Assembly: GCA_013373205.1 (NCBI GenBank)
Contig: JABXIG010000026.1
Location: forward strand, 62,001-126,000
Direction: 5' to 3'
From: Methylocystaceae bacterium
GTDB lineage: Bacteria > Pseudomonadota > Alphaproteobacteria > Rhodospirillales > Terasakiellaceae
Length of the DNA stretch: 64,000 bases
Part shown: positions 50,473 to 59,716 of the stretch, piece by piece
Numbering within the stretch: position 1 is the first letter of the stretch
Layout of the letters: the number at the start of each line of letters is the position of its first letter
Notes under the pieces: model-generated
What the model was told of the DNA's origin: nothing
Database searches by the model: none
Seen by the model: the letters and a program-made list of their open reading frames with translations, nothing else
Translations under genes and position numbers: made by a program

Positions 50473-50946
50473 ATGACTGCAGAACTTATCAACTTGGTTA
50501 GCTTCATTAATTTAGAAGCAGATATGCTGGATTTCCACGAGTACGACCAATGGCTCGATTTGTGGGATGAAGATGGCTACTACATTGTGCCGATCGATGG
50601 CACGACTGAAGACTATGCCAACACTCTGAACTTTGCATATGATGATGCTGCAATGCGTCGCCTTCGTGTGCAGCGTCTTGTTAGTGGCGAAGCTGTTTCC
50701 ACGGAGACAACAGCCAAAACGATCCGTAACCCATCACGTTTTCGTGTTCTTTCAACTGAAGGCGACGTAACGACAATTCGTTGTGCACAGATCATTAACG
50801 AAAACCGACACGGTAATCTTCGTTATTACCCCGCAGACGTAACTTACAAGCTGCGTCGTGACGGTGATAGCTACCGTATTTTGGAGAAAGTGATCCGTTT
50901 GCAAAATGCAGATAATCACCTCGCCAGCATCGGGTACATTTTGTAA
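50473..50946 (+). CDS. iacD: Ring-hydroxylating dioxygenase small subunit (IacD-like)
   Basis: FINLEADMLDFHEYDQWLDLWDEDGYYIVP; C-terminal beta-subunit pattern; follows large subunit. Confidence 0.75.
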   Translation: MTAELINLVSFINLEADMLDFHEYDQWLDLWDEDGYYIVPIDGTTEDYANTLNFAYDDAAMRRLRVQRLVSGEAVSTETTAKTIRNPSRFRVLSTEGDVTTIRCAQIINENRHGNLRYYPADVTYKLRRDGDSYRILEKVIRLQNADNHLASIGYIL

Positions 50947-50957
50947 GGGATGGTGAA

Positions 50958-51698
50958 ATGACTGGAGCTTTAGTAACAGGTGCAGCTCAAGGTCTGGGCA
51001 AGGCAATTGCCCAAGGATTGTTTGAGGCTGGTTATAGTGTTGCCTTAACCGACAAGAGATTTGATGCTGTTGTTGAAACGGCAAAGGAAATTTCACCGAC
51101 TGGAGAGCGCGTGTGTGCGCTCTCCCTTGATGTCACTAAAAAAAGTGACTTTGAAGAACAGTTGAAAGTTGTGGTCGAGAAATTTGGTCGCGTTGATATT
51201 CTGGTCAACAACGCAGCAATGACGCCGACCACACCGGTAATGGAAATTACGCCGGAAGAATTCGATCTTGTCACCACAATCAATCAGAGAGGTACGTTCT
51301 TTGGTTGTCAGGTGTTCGGTCAGCATTTTGCAGATCAGGGGTATGGTCGCATTATCAATATGGCATCGCTGGCAGGTCAGAATGGGGGGACCGCATCAGG
51401 GGCACATTATGCTTCAAGCAAAGGCGCGATCTTCACAATGACGAAGATTTTCGCCCGACAACTGGCAAATGATGGTGTCACGGTGAATGCAGTTGCTCCT
51501 GGGCCAATCGACTTACCGTCTGTGCGTGCTGCTGTCCCGGCTAAGAAACTGGAACAGATTATCAACGATATGATTCCGGTGAAAAAGCTGGGAAGTGCGT
51601 CCTTTATTGCAGACATGGTTGTGATGTTGGCAAGTCCCGAGGCTGAAGCTGTAACCGGCGCAAGCTGGGATGCAAATGGCGGAATTTTTATGAGATAG
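50958..51698 (+). CDS. iacE: SDR-family oxidoreductase (IacE-like)
   Basis: TGAAQGLGKAIAQGL nucleotide-binding motif; NNAA; YASSK catalytic motif. Confidence 0.72.
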   Translation: MTGALVTGAAQGLGKAIAQGLFEAGYSVALTDKRFDAVVETAKEISPTGERVCALSLDVTKKSDFEEQLKVVVEKFGRVDILVNNAAMTPTTPVMEITPEEFDLVTTINQRGTFFGCQVFGQHFADQGYGRIINMASLAGQNGGTASGAHYASSKGAIFTMTKIFARQLANDGVTVNAVAPGPIDLPSVRAAVPAKKLEQIINDMIPVKKLGSASFIADMVVMLASPEAEAVTGASWDANGGIFMR

Positions 51699-51727
51699 GA
51701 GCGCTCCTTTAAAGGGAGGTAGCAAGA

Positions 51728-52684
51728 ATGACTAACCCACAATTCACAGTAAAAATTGCTTCGCGAGAAGTGCAGGCCGATAGTGTCGTCTTGCTTGATT
51801 TTGAAGATCAGCAAGGAAAACCATTGCCGAAATTTGATGCCGGTGCTCATATTGACGTTCATGTCTCTGACGACATTATTCGTCAATATTCTCTGAGCAA
51901 CTCACCACAGGAAACATCACGGTATCGCATTGGGGTCTTGAATGATCCTCAATCGCGTGGTGGATCAAAATCAATCTTTGAGAATTTCGAAGAAGGTCAG
52001 ATCGTTACCATTTCTGAACCTCGCAATCATTTTCCTCTGAATTTTGATGCATCTCATAGCATTTTAATCGGTGGCGGCATTGGGATTACGCCAATGCTGG
52101 CGATGGCATATGCTTTAAAAGCCGAAGGTAAGTCGTTCGAAATTCACTATTGCTCGCGTACACGAGACAAGGCCGCTTTCCTTGACGAGTTGGAGAGCAA
52201 TTTTGGTGATGTAACGACATTGCATTTTGATGACCTTGGTGAAGATCAAATGATCAAACCAAAGACCCTTTGCGAAAATTCTGTCAATGGTACCCATGTT
52301 TATGTGTGCGGACCATCCGGATTTATGGATTGGGTGATTAGTGAATCTAAAGCGGCAGGCTTGGCAAGTGATCAAGTCCATTTTGAGTACTTCAACGCAG
52401 ATGTAGAAACTTCAGGAACAGCTTTTGAAGTTTATGCTCAGGCCAGTGACGTGACTGTTCAGGTTGCTGAAGACCAGACAATTATTGATGCCCTGTTACA
52501 AGCAGGTATCAAGGTTGAGAAATCTTGTGAGCAGGGGGTTTGCGGCACGTGTATTTGCGATGTCGTGGAAGGCATTCCTGATCACAAGGATAAGTTCCTT
52601 ACGGAAGACGAGCGTGAAGACAATGATCAGATTGTGACGTGTTGTTCGCGTGCAAAAACGGACCGTTTGGTCCTCGATATTTAA
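51728..52684 (+). CDS. iacF: Ferredoxin-NAD(P)H reductase component with C-terminal plant-type 2Fe-2S domain (IacF-like)
   Basis: RQYSLSNSP FAD motif; GGGIGITPMLAMA; KSCEQGVCGTCICDVVEG..VTCCSRA. Confidence 0.75.
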   Translation: MTNPQFTVKIASREVQADSVVLLDFEDQQGKPLPKFDAGAHIDVHVSDDIIRQYSLSNSPQETSRYRIGVLNDPQSRGGSKSIFENFEEGQIVTISEPRNHFPLNFDASHSILIGGGIGITPMLAMAYALKAEGKSFEIHYCSRTRDKAAFLDELESNFGDVTTLHFDDLGEDQMIKPKTLCENSVNGTHVYVCGPSGFMDWVISESKAAGLASDQVHFEYFNADVETSGTAFEVYAQASDVTVQVAEDQTIIDALLQAGIKVEKSCEQGVCGTCICDVVEGIPDHKDKFLTEDEREDNDQIVTCCSRAKTDRLVLDI

Positions 52685-52774
52685 TGAAAACTTGGGAAGG
52701 TTTCAGAGCTAAGACATTTCGTAAGTAACATTTGTGTTTTTGCGAAATGATAAAGTCAATATTTAGGAGATGAT

Positions 52775-53791
52775 ATGAAAAAACTCATGACCACACTAAA
52801 GGCGGCGATTGTATTAAGCATAGTTGCCATCGCACCAGTAAAGGCGGAAACAGTTCTTACGTTATCAAGCTGGCTGCCACCAAGCCATCCGGTTGTTAAA
52901 GATATGATCGTGCCGTGGACGGAGCAGGTTAAAGAAGCAACAGAAGGCCGCGTTAGGGTCCAAATTCTGGCAAAAGGCTTAGGTCATCCTAAAGTTCACT
53001 TCGATGTTGCACGTAACGGGTTAGCTGATATCACTTATTCTGTTCATGGTTACACACCGGGTCGTTTCTTGCTGACCAAAGTGGCTGAGTTCCCGTTGTC
53101 AGGTAATAGCTCTGAGACATTGTCCACCGCTTATTGGAAAGTTTATCAAAAGTATTTCATGAAAGCCGATGAGCATAAAGGCACACAACTTCTTGGCCTG
53201 ATGACACATGGTCCGGGTCACATCTTCACGTTAGATAAGGAAGTGACATCTCTGGAAGATTTGAAAGGCTTGAAAATCCGTATTGGTGGTGGTCTTGTCA
53301 ATGATGTTGCCATGGATATGGGTGTTTCTCCACTTTTGAAACCAGCCCGTGAAAGTTATGAGCTTTTGTCACATGGTGTTGCTGATGGGACTTTTCTTCC
53401 AACGGAATCCGTTGTTGCCTTTAAAGTTGATAATCTGTTGAAACACGCAACACTTGTTCCAAACGGTTTGTACAACATCAGCTTCTTCCTTGTCATGAAC
53501 GAAGGTACGTTTAAGCGCCTGTCAAAAGCAGATCAGGACGCCATCATGAAAGTGTCCGGCCTGAATTTTGCCAAGATTGCTGGTAAAGCATGGGATGCAG
53601 CCGATGCAGCAGCAATGGCGAAAATGAAAGAGCAAGGGAACAAAATCATTGAAGCGCCTGCTGAGTTAGTTGAGAAAATCTCAGCGATTAGTTCAAATTT
53701 GGAAGCCGCATGGATTAAAGAGGCTTCTTCAAAGGGCGTCGATGCAAAGGCTGCATTGGCTGAGCTGAGAAAGTTAACGAGCGCTCAATAA
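52775..53791 (+). CDS. TRAP transporter substrate-binding protein (DctP)
   Basis: Signal peptide; DLKGLKIRIGGGLVNDVAMDMGVSPLLKPARESYELLSHGVADGTFLPTESVVAF. Confidence 0.88.
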   Translation: MKKLMTTLKAAIVLSIVAIAPVKAETVLTLSSWLPPSHPVVKDMIVPWTEQVKEATEGRVRVQILAKGLGHPKVHFDVARNGLADITYSVHGYTPGRFLLTKVAEFPLSGNSSETLSTAYWKVYQKYFMKADEHKGTQLLGLMTHGPGHIFTLDKEVTSLEDLKGLKIRIGGGLVNDVAMDMGVSPLLKPARESYELLSHGVADGTFLPTESVVAFKVDNLLKHATLVPNGLYNISFFLVMNEGTFKRLSKADQDAIMKVSGLNFAKIAGKAWDAADAAAMAKMKEQGNKIIEAPAELVEKISAISSNLEAAWIKEASSKGVDAKAALAELRKLTSAQ

Positions 53792-53832
53792 ACCCCTGTT
53801 GGTTTATACACACACTAGAAGGAGACAAGGAG

Positions 53833-54381
53833 ATGACCCTGTTGCCATTGCGAAAGTTAACCATATCAATTTTGGAGTTCCTGTTTGAACGGGTACTGGC
53901 CTATACCGCTGCAATCATTATGTTTCTTATGATGATTTTTACCTTAATTGATGTGATCGGTCGTGACTTCTTTAATTCACCTCTCCCGGGTGGCTTTGAG
54001 GTGACGGAACTTTTTCTCTCAACAATCATTTTCCTTGGTCTCCCGATGGTTACTGCCGAGGCCTCGCATGTTGACGTCGATATTTGTGATCCAACCATTC
54101 CTGAATGGATCAAACCCTACCAGGATATCTGTATTGGTTTAGTCAATATTTTTTGCTTTAGCATCATGTCTTGGATGTTGTTCAAAAATGCCGTTCAGAC
54201 ATATGAATATCAAGATACAACTGCGATCCTTCAATTCCCGTATTTTATTTTAGTCTCTGTTATGGCGACGATGACGTCACTGGCAACAGTGTCACTTGTG
54301 GCAATGCTGTTCATGACGCGGGGGCGAACCCTCTTTAAGGGACAATCAGAAACGGAAGAAAAGAAAGAAGAACAGTCATGA
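53833..54381 (+). CDS. TRAP transporter small permease (DctQ)
   Basis: Four TM segments; VIGRDFFNSPLPGGFEVTELFLSTIIFLGLPMVTAEASHVDVDI. Confidence 0.9.
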   Translation: MTLLPLRKLTISILEFLFERVLAYTAAIIMFLMMIFTLIDVIGRDFFNSPLPGGFEVTELFLSTIIFLGLPMVTAEASHVDVDICDPTIPEWIKPYQDICIGLVNIFCFSIMSWMLFKNAVQTYEYQDTTAILQFPYFILVSVMATMTSLATVSLVAMLFMTRGRTLFKGQSETEEKKEEQS

Positions 54382-55694
54382 TTGAGAGCTTAGTTGGGTT
54401 TGCCGTTTTACTCTTTTTAATCTTTGCGCGTGTCCCCTTGGCTGTGGCGATGGGTGTGGTTGGTGTTGCTGGTTTTAGTTATATTCAAACCCATATATTT
54501 GAAAACCCCAGAGGCATGGATGCTGCTTTAAGCATGGTTTCACAGGTTGCGTTCGATACCAGCCTGTCATATGGCCTTTCGGTTGTTCCTTTATTTATTT
54601 TGATGGGTAACCTGATTACAGAATCAGGCATTTCTGCCCAGTTATTTCGTGCATCAAATGCCTTTTTAGGCCATATGCGTGGCGGTTTGGCATTGGCAAC
54701 TGTCGTGTCATGTGGTGCTTTTTCTGCCGTTTGTGGAAGTTCACTGGCCACAGCAGCAACAATGTCTAAAGTCGCCATGCCATCAATGCGTAAATATAAT
54801 TATGCGGATGGTTTAGCAAGTGGTTCCATCGCAGCCGGGGGCACATTAGGTATTCTGATCCCACCAAGTGTAATTCTTGTAGTCTATGGATTGTTAACTG
54901 AGACCAGCATTGGTGAGCTGTTTATGGCAGGCTTGATACCGGGACTTCTGGGGATTGTACTGTATATGGTTGCAATTGCAGTAACAGTTCGCATGGATCC
55001 AAGCCTTGGACCGAAAGGTGAAAAATCAACATGGAAAGAGCGTTTGATCGCATTTCGTGATGTATGGGCAATCGGGTTACTGTTTGTGATTGTCATGGGC
55101 GGTATTTATCTGGGTATATTTACACCGACAGAAGCCGCAGGGATTGGGGCCTCGGGTGCTTTCTTCCTAGCCCTTTTGAAACGTAAGCTGACTTTCAAGG
55201 GTATTCTGGGCTGTTTGATCGGTGCTGTTCGGACAACTTCGATGCTCTTTGCCTTGGTGATCGGTGCTGAGTTATTTTCAAACTTTATCAATTTGGCAGG
55301 CATGCCCGGTCAGTTACGAGACATGGCATTGGAATTTTCAGTCAATCCGTTTTTAGTGATCGTTTGTATTCTCGCGATTTATATGCTGCTGGGCTGCGTG
55401 CTTGAAAGCATGTCAATGATCTTGTTAACGGTTCCTGTTTTTTATCCTGTCGTTCAGGCCTTAGGGTTTGATCTGGTCTGGTTTGGCATCGTTGTTGTCG
55501 TTGTCACAGAAATTAGTTTGATTACACCCCCCGTTGGTATGAATGTTTTTGTTCTGAAAACAGTGATGCCTGACGTTCCTTTGAAAACGATCTTTAAAGG
55601 TGTCGCACCTTTTTGGGTCGTTGACATCATTCGCTTGATCCTTGTGACAAGCATTCCTGCACTAGCTTTGTTTCTGCCAAGTCTGGTGGGATAA
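54378..55694 (+). CDS. TRAP transporter large permease (DctM)
   Basis: SGISAQLFRASNAFLGHMRGGLALATVVSCGAFSAVCGSSLATAATMSKVAMPSM; overlaps dctQ by 4 bp. Confidence 0.92.
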   Translation: MIESLVGFAVLLFLIFARVPLAVAMGVVGVAGFSYIQTHIFENPRGMDAALSMVSQVAFDTSLSYGLSVVPLFILMGNLITESGISAQLFRASNAFLGHMRGGLALATVVSCGAFSAVCGSSLATAATMSKVAMPSMRKYNYADGLASGSIAAGGTLGILIPPSVILVVYGLLTETSIGELFMAGLIPGLLGIVLYMVAIAVTVRMDPSLGPKGEKSTWKERLIAFRDVWAIGLLFVIVMGGIYLGIFTPTEAAGIGASGAFFLALLKRKLTFKGILGCLIGAVRTTSMLFALVIGAELFSNFINLAGMPGQLRDMALEFSVNPFLVIVCILAIYMLLGCVLESMSMILLTVPVFYPVVQALGFDLVWFGIVVVVVTEISLITPPVGMNVFVLKTVMPDVPLKTIFKGVAPFWVVDIIRLILVTSIPALALFLPSLVG

Positions 55695-55703
55695 GGAGAG
55701 ACC

Positions 55704-56186
55704 ATGTTTCCAACAGTGAAAAATATTTTATGCGCAACTGATTTAGCAGCTGAATCAAACAAAGAACTTGAATGGGCGATCAGCGAGGCCTCTCGGCATA
55801 GTGCACAGTTACATGTTGTCTATGTTGAACAAGTTAGTCGTGGCGTTGGAAAAATGATGGGCAACTATATGGGCGATGAGGAACTTAAGAAAATGCGTCA
55901 TGAGGGGTTTAAGTTTCTTCAAAAAAATTTGCAGGCACAAGTCGATAAGGCGCTGGAAAATATGAAGCAGTATAATGTTGAATTATCTGCGCCCTCGATT
56001 TGTTCTGTTCGGGAAGGTTATACACCAGAAGAAATTACGAAATATGCACAAGAGTTTGATGTCGAGTGTTTGGTAATTGGCACTCGTACACGTAATCATT
56101 CTGCATTAGGTCGTTTTTTCCTTGGGTCTACAGCTCAAAATATTCTTCAATTGTCAACCCGACCTGTCATGGTTATTCCACTCTAA
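55704..56186 (+). CDS. Universal stress protein (UspA family) linked to TRAP operon
   Basis: NILCATDLAAESNKELEWAISEASRHSAQLHVVYV; VIGTRTRNHSALGRFFLGSTAQNILQLSTRPVMVI. Confidence 0.88.
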   Translation: MFPTVKNILCATDLAAESNKELEWAISEASRHSAQLHVVYVEQVSRGVGKMMGNYMGDEELKKMRHEGFKFLQKNLQAQVDKALENMKQYNVELSAPSICSVREGYTPEEITKYAQEFDVECLVIGTRTRNHSALGRFFLGSTAQNILQLSTRPVMVIPL

Positions 56187-56385
56187 TAGGGCCGCTATTT
56201 GTATCTAGTCGCATGACCAGTTTTGCTGCTTTTGATTGTTGATGCATACTTTGATTCCTCTGGGATATCGAAAGCCTTAACTTATTGTTCTGTTCCTTAA
56301 GTGTTGTAAGTGAAATAGAATTTTAGAAAAGTTCCAAATTATCAATAGCTTAGTTACATGCTCAAAAAGAAAGATTTTTTAATTA

Positions 56386-56440
56386 AAAAATTAATTGACA
56401 TTTCAATTAAAGAATCAAATTATAAGAATATCGATATTTT
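56386..56440 (+). promoter_or_regulatory. Operator/promoter module copy 2 (upstream of iac block 2)
   Basis: TTAATTG-N6-CAATTAA (56391-56410) overlapping TTGACA (56395-56400), palindrome AATATCGATATT (56427-56438). Confidence 0.75.
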
Positions 56441-56569
56441 TCAGGGTATGTCTGGCATGGGATATCAACAGATTAGAAGCAGGGTCATAAACCTGACAAG
56501 CAACAGGAAACATTAAATAAATTTAGTCAATTACGATGTTCAAGATAGAGAGCCGCAAGGAGGCATAAA

Positions 56570-57070
56570 ATGTCAGATATTGAATTCGATCCAAAAGATT
56601 TTCGTTTTGCTCTGGGGCAATTTCCAACTGGTGTGACGATTGTAACAACCAGAACAAAAGATGGTGAACCCATTGGCGTGACGGCAAGCAGTTTTAATAC
56701 CGTGTCGATGGATCCACCGTTGATCTTATGGAGTGTTGATAAAAAGGCATTCTCGGCAGAGACATTTAGCGAAAATGAATATTTTGTCGTGAACGTACTT
56801 GCTGATTCTCAAGTGGCGACTTCAAATCGTTTTGCAAGCCGCGGGGAAGATAAATTTAAAAATATTGCTTACGAAAATGGTTTGGGCGACAGCCCTGTAA
56901 TTGAAGGTTCTATTGCACATTTCGAATGCAAGAACTGGAGCGTTTATGAAGGCGGTGATCACTTTATTATCGTCGGTGAAGTGCAAAAGTATCAATACAA
57001 TAAAAACCAAAGCCCGTTGTTATTCTCTCAAGGGAAATATGCGGTCTCCAGCGCACATCCTGATTGCTAA
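56570..57070 (+). CDS. iacG: Flavin reductase (IacG-like; HpaC/HsaB type)
   Basis: FRFALGQFPTGVTIVTTRTKDGEPIGVTASSFNTVSMDPPLILWSV; GDHFIIVGEV. Confidence 0.75.
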   Translation: MSDIEFDPKDFRFALGQFPTGVTIVTTRTKDGEPIGVTASSFNTVSMDPPLILWSVDKKAFSAETFSENEYFVVNVLADSQVATSNRFASRGEDKFKNIAYENGLGDSPVIEGSIAHFECKNWSVYEGGDHFIIVGEVQKYQYNKNQSPLLFSQGKYAVSSAHPDC

Positions 57071-57079
57071 GGGGATTAA

Positions 57080-58357
57080 GTGATGCAGCAACATATGGAC
57101 TTGAACCAGCTTTCGCTATGCGAGGCTTTAATCAAAATTGAAAAAGGTGAGACAAGCGTCCGCCAAATTGTAGATGCCTGCTACAACCGCATAGAAGAAC
57201 GAGAAGAAAAAGTTGGTGCCTGGCAATATTTGGTGCCGCGCGAAGAGTACATTAAAAAGTTAGTAGCTCACGAACATTTCTATAAAAATTCCATCTTAAA
57301 AGGGCTGCCCGTCGGTATTAAAGATATCATTGATACTAAAGGGATGCCGACCGAAATGGGGTCTGAAATTCATAAGGCTCGTTTTCCTTTAAATGATGCA
57401 ACGTGCGTCAGTCGTTTAAAACAGCTTGGTGCTGTCGTCATGGGTAAAACGGTTACAACGGAGTTTGCCTATTTCAGACCCGGAAAAACCGCAAACCCGC
57501 ATAACCTGAAGCATACACCGGGTGGATCTTCAAGCGGTTCTGCCGCTGCTGTTGCAGATTATATGGTTCCTGTTTCGTTGGGCTCACAGACAGCGGCATC
57601 TGTTATTCGACCCGCTGCTTATTGTGGGGTCACCGGATATGTTGCAACACGTGGCGAAATGTCATTGCGTGGCGTTCAGCCTTTGGCTCAGTCTTTAGAT
57701 TCATTGGGGATGTTCGCCAGAAACACAGCTGATATTCGACTGTTAAGGAAGCTTTTTCTGGCAGATGATCTGGTTTTACCCGAAATCCCTAGTGATTTGA
57801 AATTTATTCAGGTCACAGGTTCGGATATTGGTGATTGCACACCCGAAATGGATGGCGTTATGGAAATCGCTGCAAGTACTTTACGCGAAAAAGGGTGCGT
57901 TGTGCTTTCGGGTTCATTTAATGGATATCTCAAGCAATTGGTTGAGCTTCATTCAACGATTATGGCTTTTGAAGCTGCGCGAAATATGACCGAAGAACGT
58001 GAAAGCCCCGAGAAATTGAGCGTACAATTTTCTGACCTCTTGGAGACGGGCCTTAAGATTTCTTATCAGGAATACCTTAATGCACTGACACGTGTAGATG
58101 AGATTGAAACTTGGCTTGTTGCTGAATTCGGTGACGCTGTCGCTTTTCTCGCGCCGGCTTCGCCAGGTGCAGCCCCTGAAGGCTTAAGTGCAACCGGTGC
58201 ACCACATATGAGCAGACCATGGCAGGTTTTAGGACGTCCTGTTGTGAGCACGACGATTGCGAAAAATGACCTTGGATTGCCTTTAAGCATTCAGCTCGTC
58301 GGTAAACGTCATCAGGATGACCTTTTGCTTGCTGTCAATGAGGTCTTAGCGAGTTAG
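57080..58357 (+). CDS. iacH: Amidase signature family hydrolase, complete (IacH-like)
   Basis: GIKDIIDTKG (Lys), TPGGSSSGSAAAVA, GSQTAASVIRPAAYCGV. Confidence 0.75.
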   Translation: MMQQHMDLNQLSLCEALIKIEKGETSVRQIVDACYNRIEEREEKVGAWQYLVPREEYIKKLVAHEHFYKNSILKGLPVGIKDIIDTKGMPTEMGSEIHKARFPLNDATCVSRLKQLGAVVMGKTVTTEFAYFRPGKTANPHNLKHTPGGSSSGSAAAVADYMVPVSLGSQTAASVIRPAAYCGVTGYVATRGEMSLRGVQPLAQSLDSLGMFARNTADIRLLRKLFLADDLVLPEIPSDLKFIQVTGSDIGDCTPEMDGVMEIAASTLREKGCVVLSGSFNGYLKQLVELHSTIMAFEAARNMTEERESPEKLSVQFSDLLETGLKISYQEYLNALTRVDEIETWLVAEFGDAVAFLAPASPGAAPEGLSATGAPHMSRPWQVLGRPVVSTTIAKNDLGLPLSIQLVGKRHQDDLLLAVNEVLAS

Positions 58358-58369
58358 GTGAGGGGATAA

Positions 58370-58672
58370 ATGAAGAAATATATAATCACAGTACTTGGCC
58401 AAGATCGAACGTACCCTTGCTATGAAGGGCAGCGATTACTTCATGCGATTGAAGGGGCTGGTGGTGATTGTATTAGAGTTGGCTGTCGTGAAGGTGGCTG
58501 TGGCGTGTGCCGGGTGAAGATACACAGTGGCGAATATGAAACAGGCATCATGAGCAAGGCGCATATCGGTGAAGAAGAAAAAAAACAAGGGCTTGTTCTC
58601 AGCTGTCGGGTCTATCCGAAAGGTGATCTAACTGTTGAACCTGCACCAAAATATAAGAATAGACAGGAGTAA
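58370..58672 (+). CDS. Plant-type 2Fe-2S ferredoxin (XylT-like)
   Basis: RVGCREGGCGVCRVKIHSGEYETG..LSCRVYP; directly upstream of extradiol dioxygenase. Confidence 0.8.
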   Translation: MKKYIITVLGQDRTYPCYEGQRLLHAIEGAGGDCIRVGCREGGCGVCRVKIHSGEYETGIMSKAHIGEEEKKQGLVLSCRVYPKGDLTVEPAPKYKNRQE

Positions 58673-58675
58673 AAA

Positions 58676-59599
58676 ATGGCATTAACTGGGATTTTGCGAC
58701 CTGGACTCATCCAGCTACGTGTGACGGATCTGGAAAAGTCTGTAGAACATTATGTTGAACGCATTGGTCTTGACGAAGTCGGACGTGATGGGGATCTGGT
58801 TTATTTAAAAGGCTGGGATGAATTTGATCATCATTCAGTCGTTTTGCGCAAAGCAGAAACTGCAGGCATGGACTTTTTTGCCTTTAAGGTTGATAGCGAC
58901 GAAACGCTGGAACATTATCGCAAACGTATTGAAGATGCAGGTGTTGAAGTCATCGATGTTGCTGCAGGTGACCAACCGGGTTTTGGTCCGCGAATTGCTT
59001 TTAAAATTCCGACAGGCCACCGTATTGAACTTTATGCTCAGGTTGAGCGCGCAGCCTATCACCCCCCTGTTACCAATCCGGAAATTGTCCCGCGGGAACC
59101 TCGTGGCATGCATGCCAGTCGTTTTGATCATGGCCTTCTTTATGGTCCAAATGTAAATGAGACCAAGGATTTCTTTGAAAATGTTCTGGATTTCTCGACA
59201 GCGGAACAAGTGGATGGCGAGGATAATTCGACACAAATCGCGATCTGGCTGACCTGTTCCAATAAGGCGCATGATATTGCGTTCGTCGATTATCCGGAAG
59301 AAAACAAGTTTCACCACATCGCCTTCATGCTGGAAAACTGGAATGAAATCGGTCAGGCGGCTGATATTATGTCACGCCACAATATTTCAATTGATGTTGG
59401 GCCGACGCGGCATGGTATTACGCGCGGTCAAACGATTTATTTCTTTGATCCATCGGGCAACCGTAACGAAGTCTTTGCGGGCGGTTACCAATATTACCCG
59501 GACAACCCCACTCGCAATTGGACACCGGACCAGCTGGGTAAAGGGATTTTCTATTACGAGCGCAAGCTTAACGATGCCTTCCTGTCCGTGGTGACGTGA
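58676..59599 (+). CDS. Catechol 2,3-dioxygenase (type I extradiol)
   Basis: Two VOC repeats; Fe ligand contexts RFDHGLLYG, KFHHIAFMLENW, NRNEVFAGGY. Confidence 0.88.
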   Translation: MALTGILRPGLIQLRVTDLEKSVEHYVERIGLDEVGRDGDLVYLKGWDEFDHHSVVLRKAETAGMDFFAFKVDSDETLEHYRKRIEDAGVEVIDVAAGDQPGFGPRIAFKIPTGHRIELYAQVERAAYHPPVTNPEIVPREPRGMHASRFDHGLLYGPNVNETKDFFENVLDFSTAEQVDGEDNSTQIAIWLTCSNKAHDIAFVDYPEENKFHHIAFMLENWNEIGQAADIMSRHNISIDVGPTRHGITRGQTIYFFDPSGNRNEVFAGGYQYYPDNPTRNWTPDQLGKGIFYYERKLNDAFLSVVT

Positions 59600-59668
59600 T
59601 GGCTCTTTAATAGGTTCAATTAGCTCTCCCTAGGTAATTGATCTCCCTCGAATGGTCAATTACATCTT

Positions 59669-59704
59669 GCGCCCTTGAGCCGACCCCTCAAGGGCGCCTT
59701 TTTT
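59669..59704 (+). terminator. Rho-independent terminator at the end of the iac-like operon
   Basis: GCGCCCTTGAG-ccgaccc-CTCAAGGGCGC perfect 11-bp stem followed by C and six T. Confidence 0.9.
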
Positions 59705-59716
59705 CTGGATAGAATA

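Noticed and set aside
59675-59716. N-terminal extension of the second MCP ([14 protein letters not shown])
   Set aside because: Encoded by the rho-independent terminator hairpin; ATG 59717 gives a standard MCP N-terminus.
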